Part shown: positions 11,755 to 23,248 of the stretch, piece by piece | How the letters are laid out: the number at the start of each line of letters is the position of its first letter | Numbering within the stretch: position 1 is the stretch's first letter | Assembly: GCA_033064195.1 (NCBI GenBank) | Contig: JARBJD010000013.1 | Coordinates: 62,001-126,000, forward strand | Direction: 5' to 3' | Length of the DNA stretch: 64,000 nucleotides | Origin: Blattamonas nauphoetae | Taxonomy: Eukaryota > Preaxostyla > Oxymonadida | Program-made: the position numbers and the translations under genes | Notes under the pieces: generated by a model | Seen by the model: only the letters and a program-made list of their open reading frames with translations | Database searches by the model: none | What the model was told of the DNA's origin: nothing

Positions 11755-11835
11755 TTACTAATGAAATGACATGAACAATGAATGTGTTAAGGACGCCTGT
11801 GTGCGACGAAGATGAGCAGGAGGGAGCAAGAAGCA

Positions 11836-14655
11836 TCAATCCGTGTCGTCCGAATCAGTATCGTCCGAATCGGAGTCGTCCGAATTGGAGTCTTCACAGA
11901 AATTCGCTCCATGGAGTCCCATCATGTCCTTTGCATGTTTGATTCGATTCTTGACATGGAATGAATACTTTTTCCTGACCACGAGGAAGTCCAGAACATC
12001 CTGCCAGCCTTCCTCCAGAAAGAGATGAACTGTTCTTTGAAGCGTCTTCCATTCCGGCGTTTCATCACCAGAATATCGTGCTTGATTGAGAAAGATATCG
12101 ATGACAGATTGATATTCGAAGAAAAGGCTGTCATCGAGCAATCCACCGACAATGCGAGAGAAGAATCCGATCCTGCTGAGACACTGGGCAATCACGCGTT
12201 GCTCACACAATCTGCTGAGTTCGATGTATGCAGTTTCACGGTCCCTTCGGAACTTGTAGTCTGAAGGTAACAGATTGATGAGAAAGAGTTTGAAGAGAAA
12301 GTCAATGGATGGAGAGAGGAGTCGTTCGAGCTGCGAGAGATTCAGTCGAGACGCACAGTGAGACATTTGAGGAAGGACGTCAACTGTAAACTGGAGGAGT
12401 TGTGAGATGGCAGAGTTGAATGAGAGACGGTTCTCGTCGATGCTTCGCAGCACAACGCCAACTGTCGAAAGATCCACATCGTCCCATTGGTCGAATGTTG
12501 GCTGAAGGGAGTGTGGCTTTGGTTTGAGAAGCGAGCTGACTGGATGGAGATCGAAACAGTCGAGAGGGAGAGAGAGGTGAGTGTTGAGTGTGTGGAAGTA
12601 GTGTTCGGTTGTCCTCCCCGCCATTCTGAACAATTCCGGAAGATACACACATTTCAGTTGGTTCGTGTGGAACGCGCAGATCCGAAGGATGGTGTCGTCA
12701 TCCAAACACGAGTCGCTGTCGAGCAGCGCAACAATTCTGTCCACAACATTCATGATCTCTTCGTCGGTGAGATCACAGATAAATTCAGATGTGAGGATGA
12801 AGGGCGGGGATGACGATGAGATGGCTGGTGCATCGATGGTCTTCCTCACTTCATCTCGAAATGGATCTAAAACGCTATTTTCGTCGTGTCGAAAGAAATG
12901 TGTGAAGAAGTCAATGATGGTGTTGGTATTGTCTTTTGATATCAAGGCGAACGGATGGAGTGAGAGATGGACAATGTAATCACCTGTCTGTTCCTGGAAA
13001 GAGTGACAGATCTCGTCCAGTTCGCTTCGAGATCGAGCTTGCTCGCTCCAGCCCGCAATCAGAAAAATGAAGAAGAGATAATCCTTGATTGTGTAGATGA
13101 GCGATGTGTGGAATGATCTGTATTCGTTCGTGAATGGCAACTTCGAAGGAACGAATGTTGCGAATACAGCAGCGAACCAACCACTCTTGATGTCCCTTAA
13201 AAGAGTAGGAGGGGTTACATGTATTGTGAATGAACGGATGTGTGCGAGTATTGAAGCAGCGTGGTCAGGTCGAGTGGGTGCCAAGAGAGCACAGAGTGAC
13301 GTTGAAGGCCGTTCCATCGATGAAACTATTTGGTTGTCGTCTTCGATTGAGAAGGTTCCATTTGGTCCGAAGACAAGACTGACCTTCAATGGTCGATGAG
13401 ACATGAATAACAGAAACACTTCGAGTCCCAAATCGGAGAAGTGTTGCCCCTCGCTCAGTCGATCAAGGATAGTCTCAAATATCTCCACCCAGTGCAATCC
13501 ATCCATCCTTCTCCAATCGCCAAAGAGAATCTGGCGCAGTGTGCCATCTGCCGTGGCAAGCCCGAACGATGAAGTCATTTCTGCGAGCATTTTCTTCCTC
13601 AGCTTTTCAAAAAATGGCTCAAGTTTCAGATGGGATGAATCATCATGACTATACCCGATTGTATCCCGATAGATGTGCATCTTGGATAAAAGTGAGATTC
13701 CAGAGGGATAATCAGTGGCACTAACTCTATTGGCGAGAAGATACCGCAGATAGTTGAAGAGGGGTTGGAAAATTGGTTTGATGATTTCAGAAATGAGGGT
13801 TTTTGTGGGATAAATGAACGTTTTGATGTCGAGATTACGGAGGATTTCATTTGGTGAACAAACGAAAATATCGTCCACAATTGACGTAATGTGGCGATGG
13901 AAGTCGATTGTTGCTTTGTGAATTGGGATTGAATGTGGTTTTAGGTGTTCGAAGAGTTGGGGCAACAATTCTGTGGTTGCCACCGCAAGATAGAATTTCT
14001 TTGTCGACTTCGATGATCCAACGGCGAAGAAGGAGAGAGCAGCTGTTTGGAGTGTGGCGGATGAATGTGAAACGAGTTTGATGAGAGTAGACGTCAGTTT
14101 TGTTTGGCAGTGCTCCTCCTTGGGGAATATGGCTTCGAGGAGTTTGTTGTGGGGATATTCGCGATGTTCGATGTGTATTGTTGCGTATTCCAGGAAGCGG
14201 ACGGCATGGAAAACTTCTTTGGGTGCCAGTTTCCTTTCGGAGTTGACTTGCTCGAAGAGCGAGAGACACCCTTGCCGCAGATCATCGGTCGTGATCGAAT
14301 CCTGCAAGATCAACCGCCAATCAGACGTGGTGGATGTGGGAAGACTGATCTCTTCACCCTCCAGATGTGCTTGTTCCAACATTGGTCCAGGATTGATTCG
14401 CTTTCTTTTCAGTTCGTAATGCAGAATCTGTTTGGACACACGAACATAGTGCCGATCATTGGTAGTAATCGTGACTACATCAGTTGTGGTTGGGATTGAA
14501 TGTGAATCAAGTGAGGAATCGTTGTCGTTTTCGAAGGAATCTTGGATTGTAGAATGAACGGTGTGTAAGTCCGAAGTTGAAGATTGAACACATTGCATCC
14601 GAGTGTTTGATTGTGTTTTGCTTCGTTTTCTCCCTATTTTATGCTTGGGAGGCAT
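11836..14655 (-). CDS. Large helical-repeat (armadillo/HEAT-like) protein, 939 residues
   Basis: An uninterrupted frame from ATG at 14655 to its stop at 11836. The N-terminus is basic (MPPKHKIGRKRSKTQ), the middle is a long series of amphipathic helices (for example LISEIIKPIFQPLFNYLRYL), and the C-terminus is an acidic Asp/Ser tail after residue 920. This fits an alpha-solenoid scaffold, but no catalytic motif or named family is recognised. The ORF at 28075-29040 has similar helix pairs and may be a distant relative. No introns are evident. The 3' end lies 80 bases from fold-back B1 and the 5' end about 170 bases from fold-back C, so both gene edges have attracted insertions without breaking the frame. 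Probably a working host gene. Confidence 0.75.
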   Translation of the reverse strand: MPPKHKIGRKRSKTQSNTRMQCVQSSTSDLHTVHSTIQDSFENDNDSSLDSHSIPTTTDVVTITTNDRHYVRVSKQILHYELKRKRINPGPMLEQAHLEGEEISLPTSTTSDWRLILQDSITTDDLRQGCLSLFEQVNSERKLAPKEVFHAVRFLEYATIHIEHREYPHNKLLEAIFPKEEHCQTKLTSTLIKLVSHSSATLQTAALSFFAVGSSKSTKKFYLAVATTELLPQLFEHLKPHSIPIHKATIDFHRHITSIVDDIFVCSPNEILRNLDIKTFIYPTKTLISEIIKPIFQPLFNYLRYLLANRVSATDYPSGISLLSKMHIYRDTIGYSHDDSSHLKLEPFFEKLRKKMLAEMTSSFGLATADGTLRQILFGDWRRMDGLHWVEIFETILDRLSEGQHFSDLGLEVFLLFMSHRPLKVSLVFGPNGTFSIEDDNQIVSSMERPSTSLCALLAPTRPDHAASILAHIRSFTIHVTPPTLLRDIKSGWFAAVFATFVPSKLPFTNEYRSFHTSLIYTIKDYLFFIFLIAGWSEQARSRSELDEICHSFQEQTGDYIVHLSLHPFALISKDNTNTIIDFFTHFFRHDENSVLDPFRDEVRKTIDAPAISSSSPPFILTSEFICDLTDEEIMNVVDRIVALLDSDSCLDDDTILRICAFHTNQLKCVYLPELFRMAGRTTEHYFHTLNTHLSLPLDCFDLHPVSSLLKPKPHSLQPTFDQWDDVDLSTVGVVLRSIDENRLSFNSAISQLLQFTVDVLPQMSHCASRLNLSQLERLLSPSIDFLFKLFLINLLPSDYKFRRDRETAYIELSRLCEQRVIAQCLSRIGFFSRIVGGLLDDSLFFEYQSVIDIFLNQARYSGDETPEWKTLQRTVHLFLEEGWQDVLDFLVVRKKYSFHVKNRIKHAKDMMGLHGANFCEDSNSDDSDSDDTDSDDTD

Positions 14656-14822
14656 TTTGGACGGATCTGCCCTTTGACTCAGAATGAACAGGATTGTTCA
14701 CGAAACTGGCAAAGAGTTTTGATGAACTTGGATCTATCGAGTCTTTTGTCGTCAATTCTCAATCCAATCATTGATTATTGTGATCACTTTTGTCGAAAAA
14801 CGTTCTGTTTAGCCCAGGAGTA
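14656..14822. promoter_or_regulatory. Upstream region of the 939-residue gene
   Basis: Short AT-rich region between the start codon and fold-back element C; presumably contains the promoter. No specific motif identified. Confidence 0.3.
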
Positions 14823-15814
14823 TCGCCCTGTCAAGAAAGGCTTGGGCCGGGTCCTTTACACTTGTTGAAGTTTTTGGTCAAATTTTCACTTCATTTAGCC
14901 AATAGTCATGTTTCCTATTTTCAAAAAACGCGAAGTACAAAAATCATAGTGTCCTGACGGGTGAGAAACGCGAATCGAAAGGTCAGATCTTTGTGACTAT
15001 GCCTTTCATACTCCTTCAAAATCGAAATTCCTGACATTCACACAATTCTACTCTCATTTCAGAAGAATTTGTAACGATAGTACGATACATGACCGTGAAA
15101 TGCATTCAACATTTTCTGTCTCGAATGTGATTTCAGTTGTATGATCATCTTCTCAATTCAAGATTCATCCAGAAATCCTCATCCTTGAGACAATCCATCT
15201 CTTAAATTAATCACACAACCACTGTATTCGGCCGAATCGTAGTGTCGATGAAAGACCGGTTTCGATCAGACGAACCTGTTACGACAAATGTTTTATCGGT
15301 CATTTCATTCGCCAACCGCGTTTTACATCTAGACGGACTATTTAGACATGTTCTTGAAGATCAGATATCAATTCACCACAATCCAAGAATTCGGCACCTT
15401 TTCGTCAAGAAATGTTCAAGTATCGAGCTAGATATTTTGATGATTACATTAAATGGATGGCTATAAATGAGAATTGCACATGAGTAAGGTGAACAAACCA
15501 CTGAAATCACAGTCGAGACAGAAAATGTTGAATGCATTTCACGGTCATGTATCGTACTATCGTTACAAATTCTTCTGAAATGAGAGTAGAATTGTGTGAA
15601 TGTCAGGAATTTCGATTTTGAAGGAGTATGAAAGTCATAGTCACAAAGATCTGACCTTTCGATTCGCGTTTCTCACCCGTCAGGACACTATGATTTTTGT
15701 ACTTCGCGTTTTTTGAAAATAGGAAACATGACTATTGGCTAAATGAAGTGAAAATTTGACCAAAAACTTCAACAAGTGTAAAGGACCCGGCCCAGGCCTT
15801 TCTTGACAGGGCGA
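14823..15814. mobile_element. Fold-back element C (long inverted-repeat MITE, TA target site)
   Basis: 992 bases. Arms of about 320 bases (14823-15140 and 15500-15814) are near-identical inverted copies ending TCGCCCTGTCAAGAAAGG, with TA at 14821-14822 and 15815-15816. The 360-base centre is unique, with a 74-codon open stretch of no recognised identity. The arms are so alike that the element is probably young. Unlike families A and B in sequence. Confidence 0.85.
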
Positions 15815-15816
15815 TA

Positions 15817-16538
15817 CCAAGGCTCAAAATCAATTTGACAAGAGTTGGGCATGGGAATTCGAAGTGATGAAGTGACGACGTGATGATGTGAAGAAAGCCA
15901 GAAGCATCCTGAAGCGAGAGTGGTGAAGTGATTCTGGAGACAAATAATCAAAAAGAGAAGAGGAATCAGTCATCTCAGCCAAGAAGGCCAAGTGAGTGAT
16001 GAATGCGTGACAGGAAGTGATGACACAAAAGCAAATCAAAAAAAGAGAGAGCAGCGGCGAAGAGAAAACTGAAGGATAGTGATAGAGGTGAAAGAATGAG
16101 AAATAGTGGAGTCAGGAATGAAGAGAAGCGTGTCACGTTGGGCATGAAGACGATCAAGTATCAGGGGTTCGAATGGTGAAGTGAATGGGATCGATCGTCG
16201 TCACTTTCCAGTTTTGAGGAGCGCTGGTTGAGGAGTGACAATGCTGGTTTCATTGAAAGAAAGACAGGCTGAGATGGAGTGACGTGAATGTCCAGAGCGA
16301 TGATTGCGGTTTGCGGTCGAGTTGATTCTTTGTGAAGTGAGTCGAGTGGACGATGGATTTCAAAGCTCTGTGAAAGGGTTCAGCGGAGTGGACAGTGACG
16401 TGAAAACGAAGATCTGATGACGTGAGTGGTGTTTGAACTGTGTTGGAAATTTGGTGACGGAGTCAACGTGAAAATTGAAGTGGAAGGTTTCAAAAGATGT
16501 GAAAGCGATGCTCGATTGGCGATGAGATTGCTTGGATC
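15817..16538. other. Intergenic region, purine-rich
   Basis: About 720 bases 3' of the giant receptor gene. The plus strand is rich in GTGA and GAAG motifs. Short minus-strand frames exist but none looks coding. Holds the 3' untranslated region of the minus-strand gene, presumably. Confidence 0.4.
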
Positions 16539-19500
16539 TTAGTTCGACAGAAGTTTTGAAGCAGCAGCTTCTCCGTTGTTCGGTTGAGGTTGTTCAGCGA
16601 CGGGTGCATTCGAGTTGAGCGTTTCGAGACGAGATTTCACATCACCCAAAGTGGGACGTTCGTCAGGAGCCAGAGAGAGACATTCGCGAACAAGATCGGC
16701 AAACGATTCGTCGGCCCAGTTGTGGATCAGTGGCATCACTCCTGCTTTCACCTGGCGAGACGCATTCACTGCATCCAGCTCCCCGAACGGCACAAGTTCA
16801 GTCTCAAGTTCCCACAAGACAAGGCCGAGCCGAAAAACCACTGTTTTGTTCGTGTCAATTGAAATCTGTTTTGCATCCCCGTCTTCCTTCGTGTCTTGTT
16901 CAGGTGCGTTCCACCGACGGTCTTCTCCATTCTTCGTCGAGCTTTCCTTGTTCTGACTCGGCACGGGAGCAAGTGAGTTTGGATTGTTGTCCATTCGGAG
17001 AGCAATATTGTGGTTCATGTCCATCAGGATCCAGTGAGGTGAGAATCTCGTGAGGACGTCAGTGTGAGGTGATTCCTTCAAGAGGTGTGTCAACCCATTC
17101 ACCAGCCGAACTCCAATCATCCTTTTCGGGAGGTCTGGCTGTTTCTCCACATGAATTCGATGATAGAGTGTGTTTCGAGGATCCATTGTCACAATTTTAG
17201 GGTCTTCAGAACACATCAGTGCTTCAACATGCTTGAAAGGAACCAGGGCGATGGCATCATGGACTTGCGATTGTTGTTCCTGTTCTTTGTCGTTGCTCAC
17301 CATCAGAAGAGAGTGGCTGTGCACCAGACCCGTCGATCCCATGATCGGCTTGATTGTGCTGAATTGCACGTCTCCATCGTCCTTCATCACATCAACTGCA
17401 TCAGTTGTGTCCAGTTCTTGGCTTTCCTTCTCTGATGCATTCTTCTTCGTCTTTCGGCGACGGCACAGAACGATTAGGATGATTATGAGCAGCAGAGCAA
17501 CGAGGATCGCTGCAACAATCGGAACGACAATCGAAGTGATCACTCCTGCTTGAGACATGTTTCCTTTCCCCTTTCCAATCAGTGAGAACGATTCTGTTTT
17601 CTGCCCATCTCCAAACACAAGTCGGCATCGATGATCCAATTTCTTGTCCAACGTCAGAAGAGACGATTGGGGGAGGACGAACGACAGTTCGGTTTCTGAC
17701 CATTTCGACGGTGCGAGAGATGATATCTCGAAACGAAGTGGTTGTCCTTCGTTCGATTTCGATTTGAATGCAGCTTCAAACACTTCCAAAGACAGACCAC
17801 ACGGGATCATCGTCGTTCCAACAATCGCTACGTTGAAAAACTGCTGTGTGCTGTCCAATGTGCTTGATGATTCATTCGAAAGTGTTGGCACGAAGAGTGG
17901 GGAGTGCTCATTTTTATCATCCTTCGTCACTGAGCATTCATCTGTCCAGATCCATAGATGAGGCGATGACAGTCCATCTCCCCCTCCAATTCCTGTGATC
18001 GACACCGTTCCATTTGAGCACTTGATGTTTCGACGACGAGAAGGCCATTCCAAGTTCGAAGGAGAATTCCCACTGAAAATACATCCTGTCAAGCTGAGAG
18101 GAGAGTTTGAGATCGAGATCGCTCCTTGCGGGATGTGGAGGAGATTTGAGTGCGAGAATGAGGTTTGAGTGTTTTCAATCTCAATCAGGCTTGTCTCCCA
18201 TCCACACAAATCTGAGCCATCTTCTCCATTTGTCGTGACTGAGCCGATTGACGAGAATTCCGAATTCGAGATGGTGAGTTCGTCTCCATCTTTGATGGCG
18301 ATGACGTTTGTTTGAAAACATTCAGAAATATTCATTCTGTCAATTGTGCTCGATTTGAACGAAGAGAACTCGAACAGAGGCGCATTGAATGATTGTTTCG
18401 AGAGTTTGATGTCCGACAAGTTGAAGTTTGCGTTGTTCACTGAGATGAGTCTTCCTTCCAACGGTTTTGAGGAAGTTGTGGTCATTCCAGTCAAACTCAG
18501 ACTTCCTCCTTCCACTCGAACAATTGTTCCATTCTGTGCGATTCCAGATTCCACTCGGAACTGAGAGGCTGTCACGGTCCCTCCCAAAATCCAGAAAAGA
18601 ATCGAGTTCGGGGTCATCGATGATCGGATCTCGACCTCTGACATTTCTGCCTTTCCACTCGTCACTTTCAGGAAGCGAGCTGACGATTCTGATGTCGATG
18701 ACAGTTCAAGATTCGAGAGTGAGAGTTTCGTGGATGAGTGCACAATCACTGCCTCGACTGTTTGAGTCGATGGAAGTGAGAATGTCAATTTCGAAATCGT
18801 CGTGAAGTCGATGTTTTCAGACACGAACGAACCATCAGCAGACACAACACACATGCTCAGCGCACTCGGATTCCCAGCAAATGTCAATTCGTCGGGAAGG
18901 GCGATCGATGACGACAGTGTCACTTCATCTATCACAACAATCTTCTTCGTGTTCTGCGCTGACAGGCGAGTCAGTGACAGTTCAATCGTCCAACACCAAA
19001 CACTGTTCGATCCACACTTCGCCGTGTCATATCCAGAATCTGTAACTCCAACTGGCCCTTCAGATGGGAGCAGATAAAACAGAAGCGTTGCCGAAAGCTC
19101 GATTTCTTCGTCCACACTCCACAAATCCGAAAATGCTGTGTCTTTGTTGTACGAGTTTTTGAATCGGCCATCACCAACATCGATCCAGCTCCCTAGGTTG
19201 TGGCCAACGAGAGATATGAAACAAGGCGGTTCAGATTCCATTCCTGTCATGCTGTTGAAGTGGAGATTCGTCAGAGTGTAGTCGAAGAGAGGATCAGGAT
19301 TGGTTTTGTCGAATGGAGGGAATGAAAGAGCCAGAATCGGTGATTCTTTCGATGATGACATCGACGAGAATTCGATCTCATCCAACAACAACGACTTCCC
19401 TGTTTCCATTTCGGTGCTCAAAACTGTTCCATTTCCTGATGAGCGAGTGATCGATGAAACTGAACACGATTGAAGAGTGAGTGTGCCAGATGTGTGAGTG

Positions 19501-21627
19501 ATCAGAGGAGACGACGAGAGTTCAAACGATGAAACAGAGCATGATGTCAACGAGAGAGAGCCAGATTCCACAATGAACAGCGATCCAGGCCGTGCTGTTG
19601 TGTCTGTGTTCTGGTTGGATGTTGTTGGGAGTGGAACGAACGAGATTGATGCGAACGAGAGAGAGAAGTCTTTCGATGTGAACGAGCAAGTCTCGGAAAC
19701 ACGAACTTCCATATTCGAAGTGTCAGAAGACATGATCGACAGATCGCGCGCGGTCGTGATGGAGACTGTTTCGTCGAGTGCACTGCACACTTTGATCACT
19801 TGGTTGGCCCCCAATTTCTCGAGATGAGTCGAGAGAGACGAGCAAGGAAGCGAAGAAAGGCCACATTTCGAGTGAATTCCTCCTTCCGAATGAAGGTACA
19901 TCGTTTTCTTATCATATGGATGCCAGCTGTAGATCAGCTCATCGACTGTCTCATCCTCAAAAATAACACCAAACTGGTTGATTTCGTCTTTGGAGTAGCG
20001 GGGGCTGTGTGTGAGAGACGGTTCCCACGTTTGGAGGAGTGCAGAAAGGTCAGAAAGGGAACCAGCGTCGTCGCCAGCCGAGATATCAATTAATGCATGA
20101 GTGCCTTTTCCATTCGAAGAGATCTCTTTCAGTTTGGTTGTTTCTGTGAATGAAAGAGTCGAGTCAGCATGAATATACAACGCTGTTCCTTGTGTAGGGT
20201 GAGTGAATTTGATGTGTTGGATCAGAGTGTCAATCAGTATCAGTGTTCCATCTGATTTCACTTCAATCAGCTTCGTTGTTGTCGCTGGAACAACCAGAGG
20301 CGACAAACTGTCTGACGATCCGATCAGACATGACGAGAACTTCATCTCTCCTTTCTCAACTACGAATAGCGTCGGAGATGAACACGTCGCAGCAACTGTG
20401 AAAATGAGAGAGGTGAGGGAGAGTGTTGTCAAGGGTGTGTCGAGGATCATCGAGCTGGATTCGTCAAAGGTGATTGTCCGTTTTTCATTCAAGAACGAGT
20501 TGAAGGTGAGTGATGAGTTGACCGAGAGAGAGGATGAAAGTATGGTGGAGACAGAGAACGAGATCGTGTCCATCGAGTGGAATTCTGCTGATGAGATGGC
20601 AGAGTCGATTGTTGAGCATTTGAATGTCGACGATCCACAGTTCGGATGATCAACAGCGTCTTCATCCAATCCAATCACCACTTCTGAAGAAGGAGACACC
20701 AGCCAATACACAAGCGACCCTCTCTTCCACTTCTCACTGTCGTCCATCGAAATGTCTTCTCCCCAAAGCGATGGGACATGTGTTGGTGTTTTGAGTTTGT
20801 AATCCCATTGATATGGTTTGAGTTGAGTTTTGAAGCTCTGTCCTTTCAGCGTGAGATACTTCCCTCCTTTTTGATCCGACACGATATTTGAGAATGTTGG
20901 AGTGGTGAAAGTGACATCGCCTGTCGTCTCCACCTCAATCATCGTTTTTCCTTCAAACGTCAAATTTGTGAAGATCGAGTTGGTCATTTTGAACGAACCC
21001 GATCCAACTTGGTTTTCTCCCGATGGTTCTGGAGCGAAGCTGATAAGAGGAGCTGAAAGAGTTGCTTTCGAATTGGTCAGAGTTGAGGCGAAAGAGACGG
21101 TGTTCAGGATGAGTGAGCTCCCGTTTGAGATGATTGGAGACCTCGAAGTCGTTTTCCCACTCTCGCTCAAGACGAAGCAGTTGACCATCGCAGCTTGTCC
21201 GTCTTTGGAGTTCACCATCATGGCTTGGTGTAGAGGTGTCAATGAAAACTTGATCCTCTCAACTGTCAACCTCGATGCATCATTAATCGTGAACACGACT
21301 CCCTCCTTCGCTTCATACGTCGCTGAGAGAGACAGTGCGTGAGGAGAGGTGACTGACGTACTATAACTGGCATAAATCAGATCATGTTTCTCCAAAACGA
21401 TTGGGTCTGTTGTCATTTGATTGTCATATTGTTTACATTGTCGCTGGAGCAGGCTATCGTTTTGATATGTTGTTTGAAGAAATTGGAGTGCATATTCGAG
21501 TGTCTTGCAGAACTTATCGGGCCACTTGCAGGCAGGAGTCAACGTGGCATTTGATGAATTACTTATGTTCAATGTGGTGAATGGAAGGAAGTTGGATATT
21601 CGGTGGAGTTCAGCGTTATCCAGATTA
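16539..21627 (-). CDS. Giant beta-helix receptor-like gene, C-terminal part with membrane span and pseudokinase domain
   Basis: An open frame of about 1695 codons with no ATG at its upstream end; it continues, past the MITE at 21628-22061, from the frame at 22062-22727. Residues 1-1355 of this part are beta-helix repeats; residues about 1362-1390 form a membrane span (IVVPIVAAILVALLLIIILI) followed by basic stop-transfer residues CRRRKTKK; the tail (about 1450-1675) resembles a tyrosine-kinase-like C-lobe with RWNAPEQ in place of the APE region and LVLWELET matching helix F. The catalytic loop reads LTRFSPHWILMD, lacking the catalytic Asp and Asn of HRD...N, and neither a glycine loop nor the lysine is visible, so it should be a pseudokinase. 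The product is probably a single-pass surface receptor with a large extracellular domain. Confidence 0.8.
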
Positions 21628-22061
21628 GGCAAACTGCAACTTGGCGGGACAGATCAAAAAGGACTCTAACAGTCAAAAACACACTATTAATATCTTTCTA
21701 GGGAAGATATGTTGCTCTAGGATTCCAAAAAAAAGCACAGAAACCTCGGAGTAAATCATAAAAATAAGGGTCGGATCAAACCATGAAATCTAAAATAGGA
21801 AATCTCAGAAATGTATAGACCTCTAGAAAGTTCCAAGACTTGATATTAAAGGAATAGGTGTTCTTTAAAGATAAATGAAGGTTTTTTGACAGAGAATCAA
21901 CCAATTCTTTGTCAAGATCGCCCTAATTCACTATCAGAAATTTTGAGAAAATGAAGTTTTTCCGAATCTCTAATCGCTTCGATTCTCCTTATTTCCTAGA
22001 AAATCACCGGTACAATCACTCATTGACTGAATAGGTCTGTCCGACCAAGTTGCATGTTCCC
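21628..22061. mobile_element. hAT-type MITE N, 434 bp, inside the receptor gene
   Basis: Ends GGCAAACTGCAACTTGG (left) and the inverse of GGGAACATGCAACTTGG (right), flanked by an exact 8-base duplication CCAGATTA at 21620-21627 and 22062-22069. No coding capacity. Discounting the element and one duplication leaves the receptor gene in frame, reading EKHNLDNAELHRISNF, which aligns without gaps to ENHNTIQDELDQISDF of the paralogue at the window start. Three mismatches in the inverted termini suggest an older element than the 521-bp MITEs. Confidence 0.85.
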
Positions 22062-22727
22062 CCAGATTATGCTTCTCGATTTCGAGGTGTGGGAATCTGC
22101 TGTAGGAGCCAGAAAAAGTGTTCCTCAATCGACTTGAGTTTGTTCCTTTCAGAACTGTCTCCTCGAGGAACACATCATTCCCAAAATCGGCGGTGTTCTC
22201 CTCAAAATGAGAATACCACAGATCAATTGAAGTCTTTGAACTTGTGGTCCCCTTCACAAAGATCGCTCCTCCCTTCCCACAATCAACTCCATTCTCATCC
22301 ACATCATGGGCGGAGTTTCCTGTGAAAACTGAATTCCTCCATGTGAGTGTTGAGGTGAAATCCTTTCCGAAGTCGACCCAGAACACCCCTCCCAACTTCG
22401 CAGAATTGGATACGAAGGTTAACTTGTCGAGATAAAGAGTGGATGAGACGAGGTAGGCAACTCCACCTTTCTCAGCCTCGCAGTTCGAGTATGTTCCAGA
22501 GTACATGTTCAACCTGGAATCCAACATGTAAAAAAAGCCGCCTTCTTGAGCCTTACATTTCGAGAATGTTCCTCCGTTCATTTCCAATCTGGAGTCCACC
22601 AAATAAATTACTCCGCCTTGTTTCGCAGAACACGAGCTCAGTGTCCACCATGATGAAGAGTTGACAGTTGAATTTCGGCAAAATAGCAGACCACCCTGTT
22701 CGCCTGAACTTGAATTACTGGAATCGG
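22062..22727 (-). CDS. Giant beta-helix receptor-like gene, middle part
   Basis: A 222-codon open stretch between the two MITEs. It has classical beta-helix rungs, each ending in small or Cys residues (GGTFSKCKAQEGGFFYM, GGTYSNCEAEKGG), and the Gly-Gly-Ala/Val rung pattern of polymorphic-outer-membrane-like repeats. Its end (FGNDVFLEETVL...FPHLEIE) matches bases 2-140 of the window, showing that the paralogue has the same architecture. In frame with the parts on either side when the MITEs are discounted. Confidence 0.8.
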
Positions 22728-23248
22728 CAGGCATCTGAGTAGTCCCATCAAAATAGGTAAAACTGGGATCAATTGATGTCAGTGCCTAAATTTGGACTGA
22801 GATCAAATTTCAACTCTTTTCCTTTGAGATTTTCTCATTATCACTTCATTAATCATGTTCAATTCACTTCTTGTTTTCACATAATGCTCTTCAATATTTC
22901 AGACAGCTCTTATTTCCCAAAAACACGCACGATCACAATCACCAACACTTCTTTTTTCGATGTATTCCCTTCATTGACTTTAGTCAGTGAGAAAAAACCA
23001 TCAAAGAAGACATAATAACGCATTATCGACTTGTTTTTATAATTATTGTTGTAGAACAAACTGAAACAGCAGCACCCAAAGTTTGCATTTTCATGATCTA
23101 TGAAGTGACCATTTTCCTTTTTACTTTTTTTTCCATTCAAATATCATATATAAGAAGACTTTTTTGAAATGAAAGAAACGAAATGGTATTGTAGGTATTT
23201 GGTGGGATCAGATCCGACTGGGATCACTGGGATCAAATCAGAAGCCTG
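22728..23248. mobile_element. hAT-type MITE M, copy 1, 521 bp, inside the receptor gene
   Basis: Ends CAGGCATCTGA and TCAGAAGCCTG (one mismatch), flanked by an exact 8-base duplication GGAATCGG at 22720-22727 and 23249-23256. Nearly identical to copies at 39550-40070 and 49231-49751. Internal short frames on both strands are repeated in all copies but look non-coding. The element sits in codons for S-T-D-S; discounting it keeps the gene in frame. Confidence 0.92.

Noticed and set aside
21628-22061. The 434-base gap in the receptor gene as an ordinary intron
   Set aside because: Matching inverted ends and an exact 8-base duplication show a transposable element, although splicing of it is not excluded.
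22773-23140. Short open frames (80 and 76 codons) repeated in all three M MITEs
   Set aside because: Identity follows from the MITE copies being young; no start context or protein family, and the length is typical of chance.
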